In this document: piece by piece, positions 1 through 8,810 of the stretch
Numbering within the stretch: the first letter of the stretch is position 1
How the letters are laid out: the number at the start of each line of letters is the position of its first letter
Origin: Bifidobacterium breve
GTDB taxonomy: Bacteria > Cyanobacteriota > Cyanobacteriia > PCC-6307 > Cyanobiaceae
DNA: 47,961 bases
Assembly: GCA_943325005.2 (NCBI GenBank)
Contig: CALPNT020000004.1
Coordinates: 1 to 47,961, forward strand
Reading direction: 5' to 3'
Notes under the pieces: generated by a model
Seen by the model: the letters and a program-made list of their open reading frames with translations, nothing else
Database searches by the model: none
Told to the model about the DNA's origin: nothing
Program-made: the position numbers and the translations under genes

Positions 1-131
1 ATCCCGAGCACGGCCACCAGCAGCAGATACCAAGCGGGAATTCGAACCCCGCGCCGCATCCGGGCGTCTGGGATCGCCTTGAGAAAGCTGATCAGATCAA
101 GATCGGTTGCAGCAGAATCGGCTTCGGGCAC
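1..131 (-). mobile_element. ISAs1-like transposase, N-terminal part (continues beyond the left window edge)
   Basis: Minus-strand reading from a GTG at 131: VPEADSAATDLDLISFLKAIPDARMRRGVRIPAWYLLLVAVLG. This resembles the DUF4372/ISAs1 N-terminus (L..FL..IPD.R...G.R.P...LLL.A.LG). It is absent from the supplied ORF track because the start is GTG and the ORF is truncated by the window. Confidence 0.6.
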
Positions 132-216
132 AGAGAAGGAGCAAGCCCGCTCAGTGAAACGAATGCTGAGAGCTCAGGCCACGGCGCTTGCGACACACTT
201 TGAATCAGTTCTGGTG

Positions 217-241
217 TCCGGCCGGATTGGAGCCGGCCGGA
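217..241. repeat. Perfect 9-bp inverted repeat, TCCGGCCGG-attggag-CCGGCCGGA
   Basis: Read directly. It lies about 22 nt upstream of the ATG at 264; no T-tract follows on the plus strand. Confidence 0.8.
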
Positions 242-263
242 AAAAGCCCGCCAGAATCCATCG

Positions 264-560
264 ATGCCCTGGTTCATCAAGACCGAGTCCATTCACGTTC
301 CCCACGCCGAGGTGGCCCTCCACCTGCGGGCCCATCGCGCCTGGGTGGAGCAGCTGCGCCAGCAAGGGGTGCGGATCAGCAGCGGCTATCTGGTCGATGG
401 CGACGGGCGCCCCGGCGGCGGCGGGCTGCTGCTGTTGGAGGCGGCCGATCACACCGCCGCCGAAGCCCTGATCCGCCAGGACCCGATGCTGACCAGCGGC
501 AGTGTCGACTGGTGCCTGCACCAGTGGATCGGCGCCGTTGGGGATCTGGGGGTGGGTTGA
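264..560 (+). CDS. YciI-like family protein
   Basis: 98 aa: MPWFIKTESI...HRAWVEQLRQQGVRISSGYLVDGDGRPGGGGLLLLEAADHTAAEALIRQDPML. This has YciI-type small dimeric alpha/beta barrel features, including the late 'A..L...DP' motif. Confidence 0.75.
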   Translation: MPWFIKTESIHVPHAEVALHLRAHRAWVEQLRQQGVRISSGYLVDGDGRPGGGGLLLLEAADHTAAEALIRQDPMLTSGSVDWCLHQWIGAVGDLGVG

Positions 561-617
561 GCCAGCGTGCTCAGCCGTTGCCTTGACCTTCGCCGAGGCC
601 CGGGCCTGCCACTGTCG

Positions 618-742
618 GTTCGGGCGCAATCATTGGCTAGAGGGCAGAAATCTGGTCAGGCGGAGTAATTCGCTCGGGCGTAATCATTTGCTCAGGCGTA
701 ATCCAATCATTGGCTCAAGAGCAACCATCGGCTCAAGCCCGA
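618..742. repeat. Degenerate tandem repeats around a (G)GGCGYAATCATTKGCTCA core
   Basis: Visible units: gggcgcaatcattggcta (623-), gggcgtaatcatttgctca (676-), aggcgtaatccaatcattggctcaaga (694-), gcaaccatcggctcaagc (721-). Confidence 0.6.
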
Positions 743-940
743 TCGAGGGGCTACGGGATGAAGCGCAAACTCGGCATCGCCAGGCCGGTCGCACCAGCCG
801 CCGCAGGTGATAGCGAGGCCACGGATGGCCACTGCGGTCTGCTGCTGGCTGAGCGGCCTTCCCTGCACCGCAACCATCTCCTTCAGCACCGCGAGAGCCT
901 CAAGCAGGGCCTTGGCCTCAGCCAGTCCGACCGTACGCAT
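707..940 (-). CDS. Hypothetical small protein
   Basis: 77-aa ORF downstream of, and on the same strand as, the Nif11 ORF. Its 3' end lies in the degenerate repeats, and no family was recognised. Confidence 0.3.
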   Translation of the reverse strand: MRTVGLAEAKALLEALAVLKEMVAVQGRPLSQQQTAVAIRGLAITCGGWCDRPGDAEFALHPVAPRSGLSRWLLLSQ

Positions 941-1013
941 GGCGACCTGACCCGAGGATCAACAGTCTGGGGTGGTTCCAGGGCAGGACAGGCTGGCGCT
1001 TGGCCCTTCGAGC

Positions 1014-1178
1014 TCAGCCCCGCTGGTGACGGCTGAGGCTGGCCGCCGAAAACAGGAAGCCTTCGGTCTGGGCGATGGCGACGATGGCGCTGGCATCGGT
1101 GGCGGCATCCACCTGGAGCTTGAGGGAGGGATCGGCGTCGACTTTGGCGAAGAAAGCAATCAGCTGGGCTTTTGACAT
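1014..1178 (-). CDS. Nif11-like leader peptide family protein
   Basis: ATG at 1178: MSKAQLIAFFAKVDADPSLKLQVDAATDASAIVAIAQTEGFLFSAASLSRHQRG. This fits the Nif11 pattern (L..F...V..D..L......A.......IA...G...S...L). It is internal to the 1014..1283 ORF. Confidence 0.75.
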   Translation of the reverse strand: MSKAQLIAFFAKVDADPSLKLQVDAATDASAIVAIAQTEGFLFSAASLSRHQRG

Positions 1179-1576
1179 GAAAAAACTTTCATAAGTTCTT
1201 TTTAAGTCTAGGAGCGCCTGGCTGCTGCGGCGCTGCCTGTTGACGCCGGCCTGGACGGGCTTGCTTGGGGCTGGAAGCCGCATGGCGGGTGGCGACTGGG
1301 CCTGCGCGGTTGTCGTGGGCTGCGTGTCCGCTTCAGTTCGGCGCTTGGGCTGGTTCTAGGTGGGCGGCTCGGGCCTTGTGGAGCCAAGGCGGTTTCGATG
1401 GGGCGATCCAGGCCCGGTCCTGTTTGCTCCAGTTCTGTTCAGCCCAGTCGAGTCGAGCTCAATCCCGTCCCTGTCTCGTCCTCGCCGGGGTCTTGCGGGA
1501 CCCGCGCTGTTCAGGATGCAGCGGCTCGGCGGTCGGGCCAGCGACTTGAATGCCCTTCCCAATGCCGTGTTCCCGG

Positions 1577-2773
1577 ATGGTGTCACCCCTGCTGCTGGTG
1601 ACCGGCGATGCGGCGATCAGCAAGGAGCTGTTGTCCCTGCTGGTGATCGCCTTGATTGCGGCCGGAGCTCCTCTGTTGCTGGGGTTGCTGCGGCTGCGGC
1701 TGGCGGAGGTGGTGGTGCTGCTGGCTGCCGGGGTGGTCTGCGGACCCCATGGGCTGCACTGGATCGTGATCGATGACGCGATCGAGCTGCTGGCGGAGCT
1801 GGGCCTGGGTTTTCTGTTCTTTGCCGCCGGCCTCGAACTGGAGCAGGCGGCGATTCGAGGACGGTCCGGTCGCCTGGCTGCCATCGGCTGGTTCTGCAGT
1901 GCCCTGGCGGCGATGGCGGCGGCCTGGCTGCTGCAACTGGCTGGCCTGATCGACGATTTCACGGGCATTGCGATCGCTTTGACCAGTACGGCCCTCGGCA
2001 CCCTGCTGCCGATCCTGCGCGACTGGGGTGAGCTGCGCACCAGCTTCGGGCGCTATTTCATGGGTGCCGGCGCCCTGGGTGAGTTCGGGCCGATCCTGGC
2101 GATTTCGCTGCTGCTGGGGGCCTCAAACACGGGGGTGGCCCTTCTCTCCCTGCTGATGTTCGCCGCCGCCGCCCTGATCCTGGCGCGGTTGCCCGGGCAG
2201 CTGGCCAGTGATCGCATCGTGCAGGTGGTGCAGCGCGGCCATCACACCAGCTCCCAGACGGCCCTGCGGCTGACGATCCTGCTGCTGGTCGGCCTGCTGG
2301 TGATCGCCAACCGCTTCGGCTTGGATGCTGTGCTCGGGGCCTTTGTGGCCGGCGTCATCCTGCGTCGCTATCTGCCGCCAGAGCAGGAAACCATGCTGGC
2401 GCTGAAGGTGGAAGGCGTGGCATTTGGCATCTTCGTGCCGATCTTCTTCATCGTCTCCGGCGCCAATCTCGACATCGCTTCGATCATGGAGAACCCGCTG
2501 CGCATGGGCATTTTCTTTGTGCTGTTGCTGCTCGTCAGGGGACTGCCCCAGTTCTTCCTCTATCGCTCCGCCATTCCCGATCCGATCGAGCGCACCCGCT
2601 TTGCGCTGCTGGTGGCCACGGCCCTGCCGATCATCGTGGCGGTGACAACGCTGGAGCTGAGAGCCGGCCTGATGCGCCCCGAAAACGCCGCCGCCCTGGT
2701 GGGTGCCGGCGCCCTGTCGGTGCTGGTGTTTCCGATGGTGGCCGCCATGCTGCCCCGGCGGGCCAGCGCCTGA
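1577..2773 (+). CDS. Cation:proton antiporter (CPA2/Kef-type Na+/H+ exchanger family)
   Basis: Polytopic protein: LLGLLRLRLAEVVVLLAAGVVCGPHGLHW..., ...ALTSTALGTLLPILRD..., FGLDAVLGAFVAGVILRRY. The internal Met10 is the preferred start. Confidence 0.9.
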   Translation: MVSPLLLVTGDAAISKELLSLLVIALIAAGAPLLLGLLRLRLAEVVVLLAAGVVCGPHGLHWIVIDDAIELLAELGLGFLFFAAGLELEQAAIRGRSGRLAAIGWFCSALAAMAAAWLLQLAGLIDDFTGIAIALTSTALGTLLPILRDWGELRTSFGRYFMGAGALGEFGPILAISLLLGASNTGVALLSLLMFAAAALILARLPGQLASDRIVQVVQRGHHTSSQTALRLTILLLVGLLVIANRFGLDAVLGAFVAGVILRRYLPPEQETMLALKVEGVAFGIFVPIFFIVSGANLDIASIMENPLRMGIFFVLLLLVRGLPQFFLYRSAIPDPIERTRFALLVATALPIIVAVTTLELRAGLMRPENAAALVGAGALSVLVFPMVAAMLPRRASA

Positions 2774-2838
2774 ACGGCCGATCGGATCGTGGACTCAATC
2801 CGATCGCTTGACCTGTCCGATTCGCGGGGCTCTGCCGG

Positions 2839-3441
2839 TCATCCAGCCCCCAGCAGTTGCCTGAGTTCCGGCTCCAGCAGGGCGAAGGCGCGACCGCGAT
2901 GGCCGATCCGCCCCTTGGTGGCCTTGTCCATCTCGGCGAAGGTCAGGCCGGTTTCGGGCACGTAGAACACCGGGTCGTAGCCGAAGCCGCCGTTGCCGCG
3001 GGGCGCCTCCAGGATCAGCCCCGGGCAGTGCCCCTCCACCTCCAGCACGATGGCGCCGCTGGGGTCGGCCACCGCCAGGGCGGCGCTGAAGTGGGCGCTG
3101 CGCTCGCTGCTCGTGGCGGCGGTCAGTTCGCGCAGCAGTCGCTCGATTCGCTCGGGATCCGTGGCGGCGTAGCGGGCTGAATGCACCCCCGGCGCCCCAC
3201 CCAGGGCTTCCACCGCCAGCCCCGAGTCGTCAGCCAGGGCCCAGCAGCCGGTGGCCAGAGCCACCGCCGTGGCCTTGAGGCGCGCGTTTTCGGCAAAGGT
3301 GCTGCCCGTTTCCTCCACCTCCAGGCCCTCGGGCTGCTGGCGGATTTGTAGGGGCAGATCGGCCAGCAGGTGGGCAAACTCGCGCACTTTGCCGGCGTTG
3401 CCGCTGGCGATCACCAGGGTGGTGGTGGCTGGGGTGGCCAT
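2839..3441 (-). CDS. rdgB: RdgB/HAM1-family non-canonical purine NTP pyrophosphatase
   Basis: LVIASGNAGKVREF, ALADDSGLAVEALGGAPGVHSARY, GFGYDPVFYVPETGLTFAEM, HRGRAF. Confidence 0.95.
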   Translation of the reverse strand: MATPATTTLVIASGNAGKVREFAHLLADLPLQIRQQPEGLEVEETGSTFAENARLKATAVALATGCWALADDSGLAVEALGGAPGVHSARYAATDPERIERLLRELTAATSSERSAHFSAALAVADPSGAIVLEVEGHCPGLILEAPRGNGGFGYDPVFYVPETGLTFAEMDKATKGRIGHRGRAFALLEPELRQLLGAG

Positions 3442-3591
3442 GGACACAGGAGCTGAGTTGAAGACGGAGGGCCGCACCGAGGGGGAGCAACCGGGAGGCC
3501 TCGGCGTGGTGGGGTCGGGTTCGCCCCCTGCCCGACGACCGGTTGGCGAGGGTGAGGCGCGGCCCGGGCGAGCGGCGCCAGCGCCAGGCGG

Positions 3592-5061
3592 CTAGACCGA
3601 CTCGGCGAGCTGCCGCGCCCAGTTCAGCACCTCGGCTACCCGCTCCGGGCTGGGGGCCTCGCAGTAGAGCCGCAGCAGCGGTTCGGTGCCGGAGAAGCGC
3701 AGCATCAGCCAGTGGTTCGGCCCCAGTCGCAGCTTGACGCCATCGGTGGTGATCACCTCCTGCACCGCCGCCCCGGCCACCAGTGTCGGCGGTGCTTCGG
3801 CCAGGTGGGCTTCCAGGCGGCCGCGGGCCGCCATGTCCGCCAGGCGCAGATCGAGGCGGTCGTAGTAGGCAGCGCCACCACAGCGTGCCTGCAGGGCGTC
3901 GATGCGCTGCCCCAGGGGCACGCCGCCCTCCACCAGGGCCTCGATTAACAGCAGCGCGGCGAACGGGGCGTCGCGCTCGGGCAGGTGCATGCCGAAGCCC
4001 ACCCCACCCGATTCCTCGCCTCCCACCAGCACCTCGCCGGCCAGCATTTCGGCGGCGATGGTCTTGAAGCCCACGGGCATCTCGATCACCGTGCGGCCGA
4101 GGCCCTCGGCCACGAGTGCCATCAGGTCGGAGCCGCTCACGGTCTTGATCACCGTGCCCGGCAGGGCCCGGGCCCGGGCCAGATGGTCGATGAACAGGGG
4201 CATCAGCAGCTGGGTGCTGCAGAAGCGGCCGTTTTCATCGACTGCGGCGATGCGGTCGCCGTCGCCGTCGAAGACGATGCCCATCGCCGGCCGACCCGCC
4301 GCCGTCGAGGCCCGCACCTCGGCGATCAGCTCCGCCAGGTAGGGCGCCAGCGGTTCGGGTGGATGGCCGCCGAACAGGGGATCGCGGTTGGAGCGGATCT
4401 CGCGGATCACGCCCGAGGCCACCGCCTGCTGCCCCAGCAGCGCCGGCAGCACCCCAGCCGCCGAACCATGCATCGGATCGACGATCACCCGCAGCCCCAG
4501 CCGTTCCAGACCCGCCGCCAGGGCGCCGGTGTCGACTTTGGCCCGCAGGCCTGCCACATAGGTGCCCATCGCATCGAAGCGCTCGGTGTCGCCGGCGATC
4601 GGCACGGTGATGCCGCCGGCCGCCAGGCGCCGCTCCACCCGGGCGGTGAACTCCCCTTCCACCGAGCCGCCGAATGGGCCCTTGATCTTCAGGCCCAGCC
4701 ATTCGGGCGGGTTGTGGCTGGCGGTGATCACCAGGGCGCCGAGCGCCTGGCGTTCCACCACCGCCCAGCTGCAGGCCGGCGTCGGTACCGGCGTGGCGGC
4801 CAGCAGTGGTTCGAGGCCGGCGCCGCGCACCGCCGCCGCGATCGCTGCGGCCAGCTCCGGGGCCAGGAAACGACGGTCGTAGCCGATCACCACCTCGCGG
4901 CTGTCCAGTCCATCCGGGGCGCTGCTGGCCAGTTCCCGGGCGGCGGCGGCGGCCACGGGCAGCAGCCGCTCCACGGTGATGTCGACGCCGAGGATGCCGC
5001 GCCAGCCATCGGTGCCGAAGACGATCGGACCGGCCTCCAGGGGCAGGGGGGCAGAGGCCAT
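3592..5061 (-). CDS. Phosphoglucomutase/phosphomannomutase family protein
   Basis: FGTDGWRGILG, VITASHNPPEWLGLKIKGPFGGS, FDGDGDRIAAVDENG, RFSGTEPLLRLYCEA. The ATG at 5061 is internal to the longer open frame. Confidence 0.95.
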   Translation of the reverse strand: MASAPLPLEAGPIVFGTDGWRGILGVDITVERLLPVAAAAARELASSAPDGLDSREVVIGYDRRFLAPELAAAIAAAVRGAGLEPLLAATPVPTPACSWAVVERQALGALVITASHNPPEWLGLKIKGPFGGSVEGEFTARVERRLAAGGITVPIAGDTERFDAMGTYVAGLRAKVDTGALAAGLERLGLRVIVDPMHGSAAGVLPALLGQQAVASGVIREIRSNRDPLFGGHPPEPLAPYLAELIAEVRASTAAGRPAMGIVFDGDGDRIAAVDENGRFCSTQLLMPLFIDHLARARALPGTVIKTVSGSDLMALVAEGLGRTVIEMPVGFKTIAAEMLAGEVLVGGEESGGVGFGMHLPERDAPFAALLLIEALVEGGVPLGQRIDALQARCGGAAYYDRLDLRLADMAARGRLEAHLAEAPPTLVAGAAVQEVITTDGVKLRLGPNHWLMLRFSGTEPLLRLYCEAPSPERVAEVLNWARQLAESV

Positions 5062-5184
5062 GGGGGCAGGCAAGCTGGAACTGTCCTGGTTCGTAGCAGG
5101 TCGGCGGTGGCTCTGGTCCCAGCGCAGTGCCGGCCTCAGGGCAGGCCACCGCTGTTGGCGGCAGTCGCCGCCTAGCGTGAATGG

Positions 5185-6693
5185 ATGGCCCCCGAGCTGC
5201 TCACCGACCGCCTGCTGCGCAGCTGGCTGCGCTGCAAACGTCGGGCCTGGCTCGATCGCCATGGCCCGCGGCAACGGCGGCAGTGGAGTGCCCATCGCGC
5301 CCTCGCCCTCGACGACCAGCTGCGTAGCTTCCAGCAGCTGCTGCCGGAGCGGCCCGGCCATGGCGAGGCCGCCTGCCGCCAAGGATCTGCCGGCGTGATG
5401 GGTCTGCGCCTCTATGGCCATGGCCCCGGCGGATTGGAGCTCCAGGCCCATCCGGCGTTGTTGCAGCGACTGCCGGGTCAGAGTCGCTGGGGGGATTACG
5501 CCTACCGGCCCGTGCTGGCCCGTCAGGGCCGGCGGCTCACCCGCGAACACCGCTTGCAGCTCGCGCTCTGGGGGCGCCTGCTGGCGGCGCATCAGCAGGC
5601 GCCGGTGCCCGAGGCGCTGGTGGTGGCCGGCGGTGATCGCCGCCTTGAGCGCGAAACGCTGCCGCTCGGCCCCGGCCTGCAGCACCAGCTGGATGAGAGC
5701 CTCGAGCGCCTGGCTCAGGACCTGCAGCGGGCTACGCCGCCGCCGCTGGTGAACGATCGCAAGAAGTGCACGCTCTGCAGCTGGCGCTCGCTCTGTGATG
5801 AAACGGCTGCGGCCGAAGGCCATCTCAGTGAGGTGAGCGGCGTTGGTGGTAAACGGCGCGATCTGTTGCTGGAGCTAGGGGTGCGCAGCCTGGCCGAGCT
5901 GGCGGCGGCGGATCCGCAGCGGCTGGCTGACGATCTGGCGGTGCATGGCGAGCAGCATCGTGAGGTGGCGGCCCAGCTGGTGGCCCAGGCCCTGGTGCAG
6001 GCCGGCGGCGAACCGCGCCGGCGCGGCGCCGATGGCACCCCCGCCCAGCCCGGCGAGCCCTGGGGCGCGGCCCTGCCGGAGCTGGCGACAGCGCCGGGGG
6101 TGTTGCTCTATGACATCGAGTCCGATCCCGATGCCCGCGACGATTTTCTGCACGGCATCCTGCGGCTCGAGCGCAATGCCGACGGCCGTTGGCCTGAGGC
6201 CCTGCTGCCCCTGAGCGGTCCGGGCGCTGGCCACTACCAGCCGCTGCTGGCGCTCTATGAGCACGGCGAAGCTCGGCTCTGGCAGCGCCTGTCCCGCTTG
6301 CTGGCCCGCTATCCCGATTGGCCGCTGCTCCATTACGGCGAGACCGAATCGGTGGGGTTGCTGCGGCTGGCGGAGCGTCAGGGGGTAGGTGAGGCGGAGC
6401 GTGCCCGCTTGCGGGCGCGTTTGATCGACGTGCACCAGCGGCTGCGGCGCCACTGGTTGCTGCCGGTGAACAGCTACGGGCTCAAGGCGGTGGCCGGCTG
6501 GCGCGGGTTCCACTGGAGCCAGAGCGGCGTCGATGGTGCCCGCTGCCTGCTGTGGTGGCGCCAGTGGCGTCTCGGCGGTCGGCTGCCCCGGCGCGGCCGC
6601 CACCAGCTGGGCCGCATCTTTCTCTACAACCGTGACGACTGCCGCGCCACCTGGATGGTGGCCCGCTGGCTGCTGGAGCAGGAAGGGGCCTGA
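5185..6693 (+). CDS. TM0106-family RecB-like putative nuclease
   Basis: LLRSWLRCKRRAWLDRHG N-terminus, RecB-like region, CTLCSWRSLCD cysteine cluster, helix-hairpin-helix-like LSEVSGVGGKRRDLLLELGVRSLAEL, and a C-terminal RNase H/DnaQ-like domain (LLYDIESDP..., NRDDCRATW). Confidence 0.85.
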   Translation: MAPELLTDRLLRSWLRCKRRAWLDRHGPRQRRQWSAHRALALDDQLRSFQQLLPERPGHGEAACRQGSAGVMGLRLYGHGPGGLELQAHPALLQRLPGQSRWGDYAYRPVLARQGRRLTREHRLQLALWGRLLAAHQQAPVPEALVVAGGDRRLERETLPLGPGLQHQLDESLERLAQDLQRATPPPLVNDRKKCTLCSWRSLCDETAAAEGHLSEVSGVGGKRRDLLLELGVRSLAELAAADPQRLADDLAVHGEQHREVAAQLVAQALVQAGGEPRRRGADGTPAQPGEPWGAALPELATAPGVLLYDIESDPDARDDFLHGILRLERNADGRWPEALLPLSGPGAGHYQPLLALYEHGEARLWQRLSRLLARYPDWPLLHYGETESVGLLRLAERQGVGEAERARLRARLIDVHQRLRRHWLLPVNSYGLKAVAGWRGFHWSQSGVDGARCLLWWRQWRLGGRLPRRGRHQLGRIFLYNRDDCRATWMVARWLLEQEGA

Positions 6694-6706
6694 TCTTCTG
6701 GCTCCC

Positions 6707-7777
6707 TCAGCTGCCGCCGCCGGCCCCGATGGGAGGCGGCACGAAGCAGGGGGGCGTGGAGATCCGCAGTTCGATCGCCTCGGCTCCTTCGCCGGCGAGC
6801 AGCTGTGGTGCCTCCAGGGCCAGACGCCGCACCAGGGCCAGGCCGATCCAGCCCTGGCCGTTCGCCAGTTCGAGGCTGGAGGTGATCGTGCCGGCCCGTT
6901 CGGCCTCGGCAGTCCGCAGGGTCGAGCCAGGGGCCAGAGGCGCCGTCGCCCCGGTGACCGGTGCCGGTGCGTACCAGCGCCGCAGTTGTTGTTTCACACC
7001 GTCGTAGGTGGCGAGTTTGGCCAGGGTTTCCTGGCCCACATAGCAGCCCTTGCCCAGGCTCACCCGCGCCGCCAGTCCCAGTTCAAAGGGATTGGTGTCG
7101 GCGTTGATTTCGCCTGGGGTCGCCGGTCGCCCCTGACTGACACGCCAGCGCTCGGCTTCCTCGGCCATCAGGGGGCGCCGCTCGGCCAGCTCGGCCGGCA
7201 GGGGGGCGCCGGCGGGCAGCACCACGCCACGCCCCAGCCGCCAGCCAGCCCCGGTTTCGAGGGCCTGCCACTGCGGCGCCGGGCCTCCAGGTGCCGTCGG
7301 GGCTCCGGCGGCCTGGCTGGCGGTGACCGGGCTGGTTTCAGGAGCGTTGTCGCGGCCAAGACCGCAGACTTCCGCCGCTCCGCCTGCGGTTGGCGAGGTG
7401 TCGAGAGGTTCGATCCAGAGGCCTTCGATCAGGTCTCCCAGCCGCACATCGTCCGCGGGGAACAGGACCCGATCCAGGGCCTGGCGTACGGCGGCGGCAT
7501 CGCCGGCGCTGATCACCAGCCAGGCGCCGCCGTCCTCCACCAGCACCTCCGCCAGGGCCCGTAGGCGGGCGGTGGGGCTGATGCAGCAGGTGCCCAGCCA
7601 CTGGCCGGGTCGGGCCAGCTGCAGGTCCTGGCTGGTCTGGCCGTGCAGAAAGCGCAGGCTGTCGGGGCCTTCAAGGTGCAGCAGTCCCACGGGTCGCTGC
7701 AGCTGACTGGGGCTGAGTGGTTGCCAATCCCAGGGGGAGGGGAGGCCCTGGTTGTCGTTGCTGGAGAGGGGGGGCAT
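6707..7777 (-). CDS. ygfZ: YgfZ/GcvT-domain folate-binding protein
   Basis: LHLEGPDSLRFLHGQTSQDLQ, FELGLAARVSLGKGCYVGQETLAKL (YgfZ K-GCYxGQE signature). Starts 4 nt after the pyrE stop. Confidence 0.9.
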   Translation of the reverse strand: MPPLSSNDNQGLPSPWDWQPLSPSQLQRPVGLLHLEGPDSLRFLHGQTSQDLQLARPGQWLGTCCISPTARLRALAEVLVEDGGAWLVISAGDAAAVRQALDRVLFPADDVRLGDLIEGLWIEPLDTSPTAGGAAEVCGLGRDNAPETSPVTASQAAGAPTAPGGPAPQWQALETGAGWRLGRGVVLPAGAPLPAELAERRPLMAEEAERWRVSQGRPATPGEINADTNPFELGLAARVSLGKGCYVGQETLAKLATYDGVKQQLRRWYAPAPVTGATAPLAPGSTLRTAEAERAGTITSSLELANGQGWIGLALVRRLALEAPQLLAGEGAEAIELRISTPPCFVPPPIGAGGGS

Positions 7778-7781
7778 GGGG

Positions 7782-8462
7782 TCAGCCTGCCCCGCTGTGG
7801 TCGGTGGCCTGGTCACGCTTCTGCTCGCTGCCGGCTTCGCCGGCCTTGGCGAGGGCGGCCACCTCCTCCAGCAGGAACAGGCTGCGTAAATCCAGCCCTG
7901 CGGCGGCCATCGCCTCCGCTCCGCCCTCCTGGCGATCGACGATCGCCACCACCCGCTCCACCACGTAGCCCGCCTCCTGCAACTGACGCACCGCCTTGAG
8001 GGCGGAGCCACCGGTGGTCACCACGTCTTCCAGCACGGTGATGCGGCTGCCCGGCGCCGGCAGCGGCCCCTCCAGCCAGGCGCCGGTGCCGTGACCCTTG
8101 GCCTCCTTGCGCACGATCAGGGCATCCAGGCTGCGGCCTGCGAGGGCGGCCTGCATCGCCACCGCACTCACCAGGGGGTCGGCGCCAAGGGTGAGGCCCG
8201 CCACGGCGATCGCCTGCGCTTCCACCTGCTCCAGCAGCAGCCGGCCGAGCAGGGCCAGGCCTGGGCCACTGAGGCTCACGGGTTTGCAGTTCACGTAGTG
8301 ATGGCTGCTGCGGCCGGAGGCGAGGGTGAAGCTGCCGTGGCGATAGGCCCGTTCGGCCAGCAGGCCCAGCAGGTTGGTCCTGGCGCTGGCGGAGTCAGGG
8401 TTTGCAGCCAGGATGAGGCCACTGGCAGCGGGGCGGGCGGGGTTGGTGGGCGGGATGGCCAT
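7782..8462 (-). CDS. pyrE: Orotate phosphoribosyltransferase
   Basis: [54 protein letters not shown] (PRPP-binding motif). Confidence 0.95.
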   Translation of the reverse strand: MAIPPTNPARPAASGLILAANPDSASARTNLLGLLAERAYRHGSFTLASGRSSHHYVNCKPVSLSGPGLALLGRLLLEQVEAQAIAVAGLTLGADPLVSAVAMQAALAGRSLDALIVRKEAKGHGTGAWLEGPLPAPGSRITVLEDVVTTGGSALKAVRQLQEAGYVVERVVAIVDRQEGGAEAMAAAGLDLRSLFLLEEVAALAKAGEAGSEQKRDQATDHSGAG

Positions 8463-8489
8463 CGGCGGAGGGATTGGCTGGTTGGCGAT

Positions 8490-8810
8490 CTAGACACTCG
8501 CTAGTTTGTCCCTATCGAGAGGCGGCCCTGAGCGACCGGTGCACCCATGGCATGGATCACCCACCCTGGCGCTGCCAACCCACGCCGAACGCTCCGCCGC
8601 TGGAGCAGGAGCTACCCCTTGATCAGAACGGTTGAACCGGCTGGTGCCGGCACTTGCGGTGAGGGCGCCCAGATCTACGCAGGTCAGCTCGCTGTCGCCA
8701 AGCTCTGCCGCAGCGGCGGGCTGTTCGGCCGCCACAGCATCTGCAGCGGCCCCAGCCGTGCTTTTGCGGTTCACAGGGGCTTTGGCCTTCACCAGCTTTT
8801 GGGCGCCCAT
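8490..8810 (-). CDS. Possible small Ala-rich protein, hypothetical
   Basis: Minus ORF from an ATG at 8810, MGAQKLVKAKAPVNRKSTAGAAADAVAAEQ..., divergent from the secreted-protein ORF. Composition is plausible but there is no homology evidence. Confidence 0.25.
   Translation of the reverse strand: MGAQKLVKAKAPVNRKSTAGAAADAVAAEQPAAAAELGDSELTCVDLGALTASAGTSRFNRSDQGVAPAPAAERSAWVGSARVGDPCHGCTGRSGPPLDRDKLASV

Noticed and set aside
3985-5175. 396-aa plus-strand ORF
   Set aside because: Antisense to the phosphoglucomutase/phosphomannomutase gene; His/Gln/Gly/Arg-rich composition typical of a GC-rich shadow ORF.
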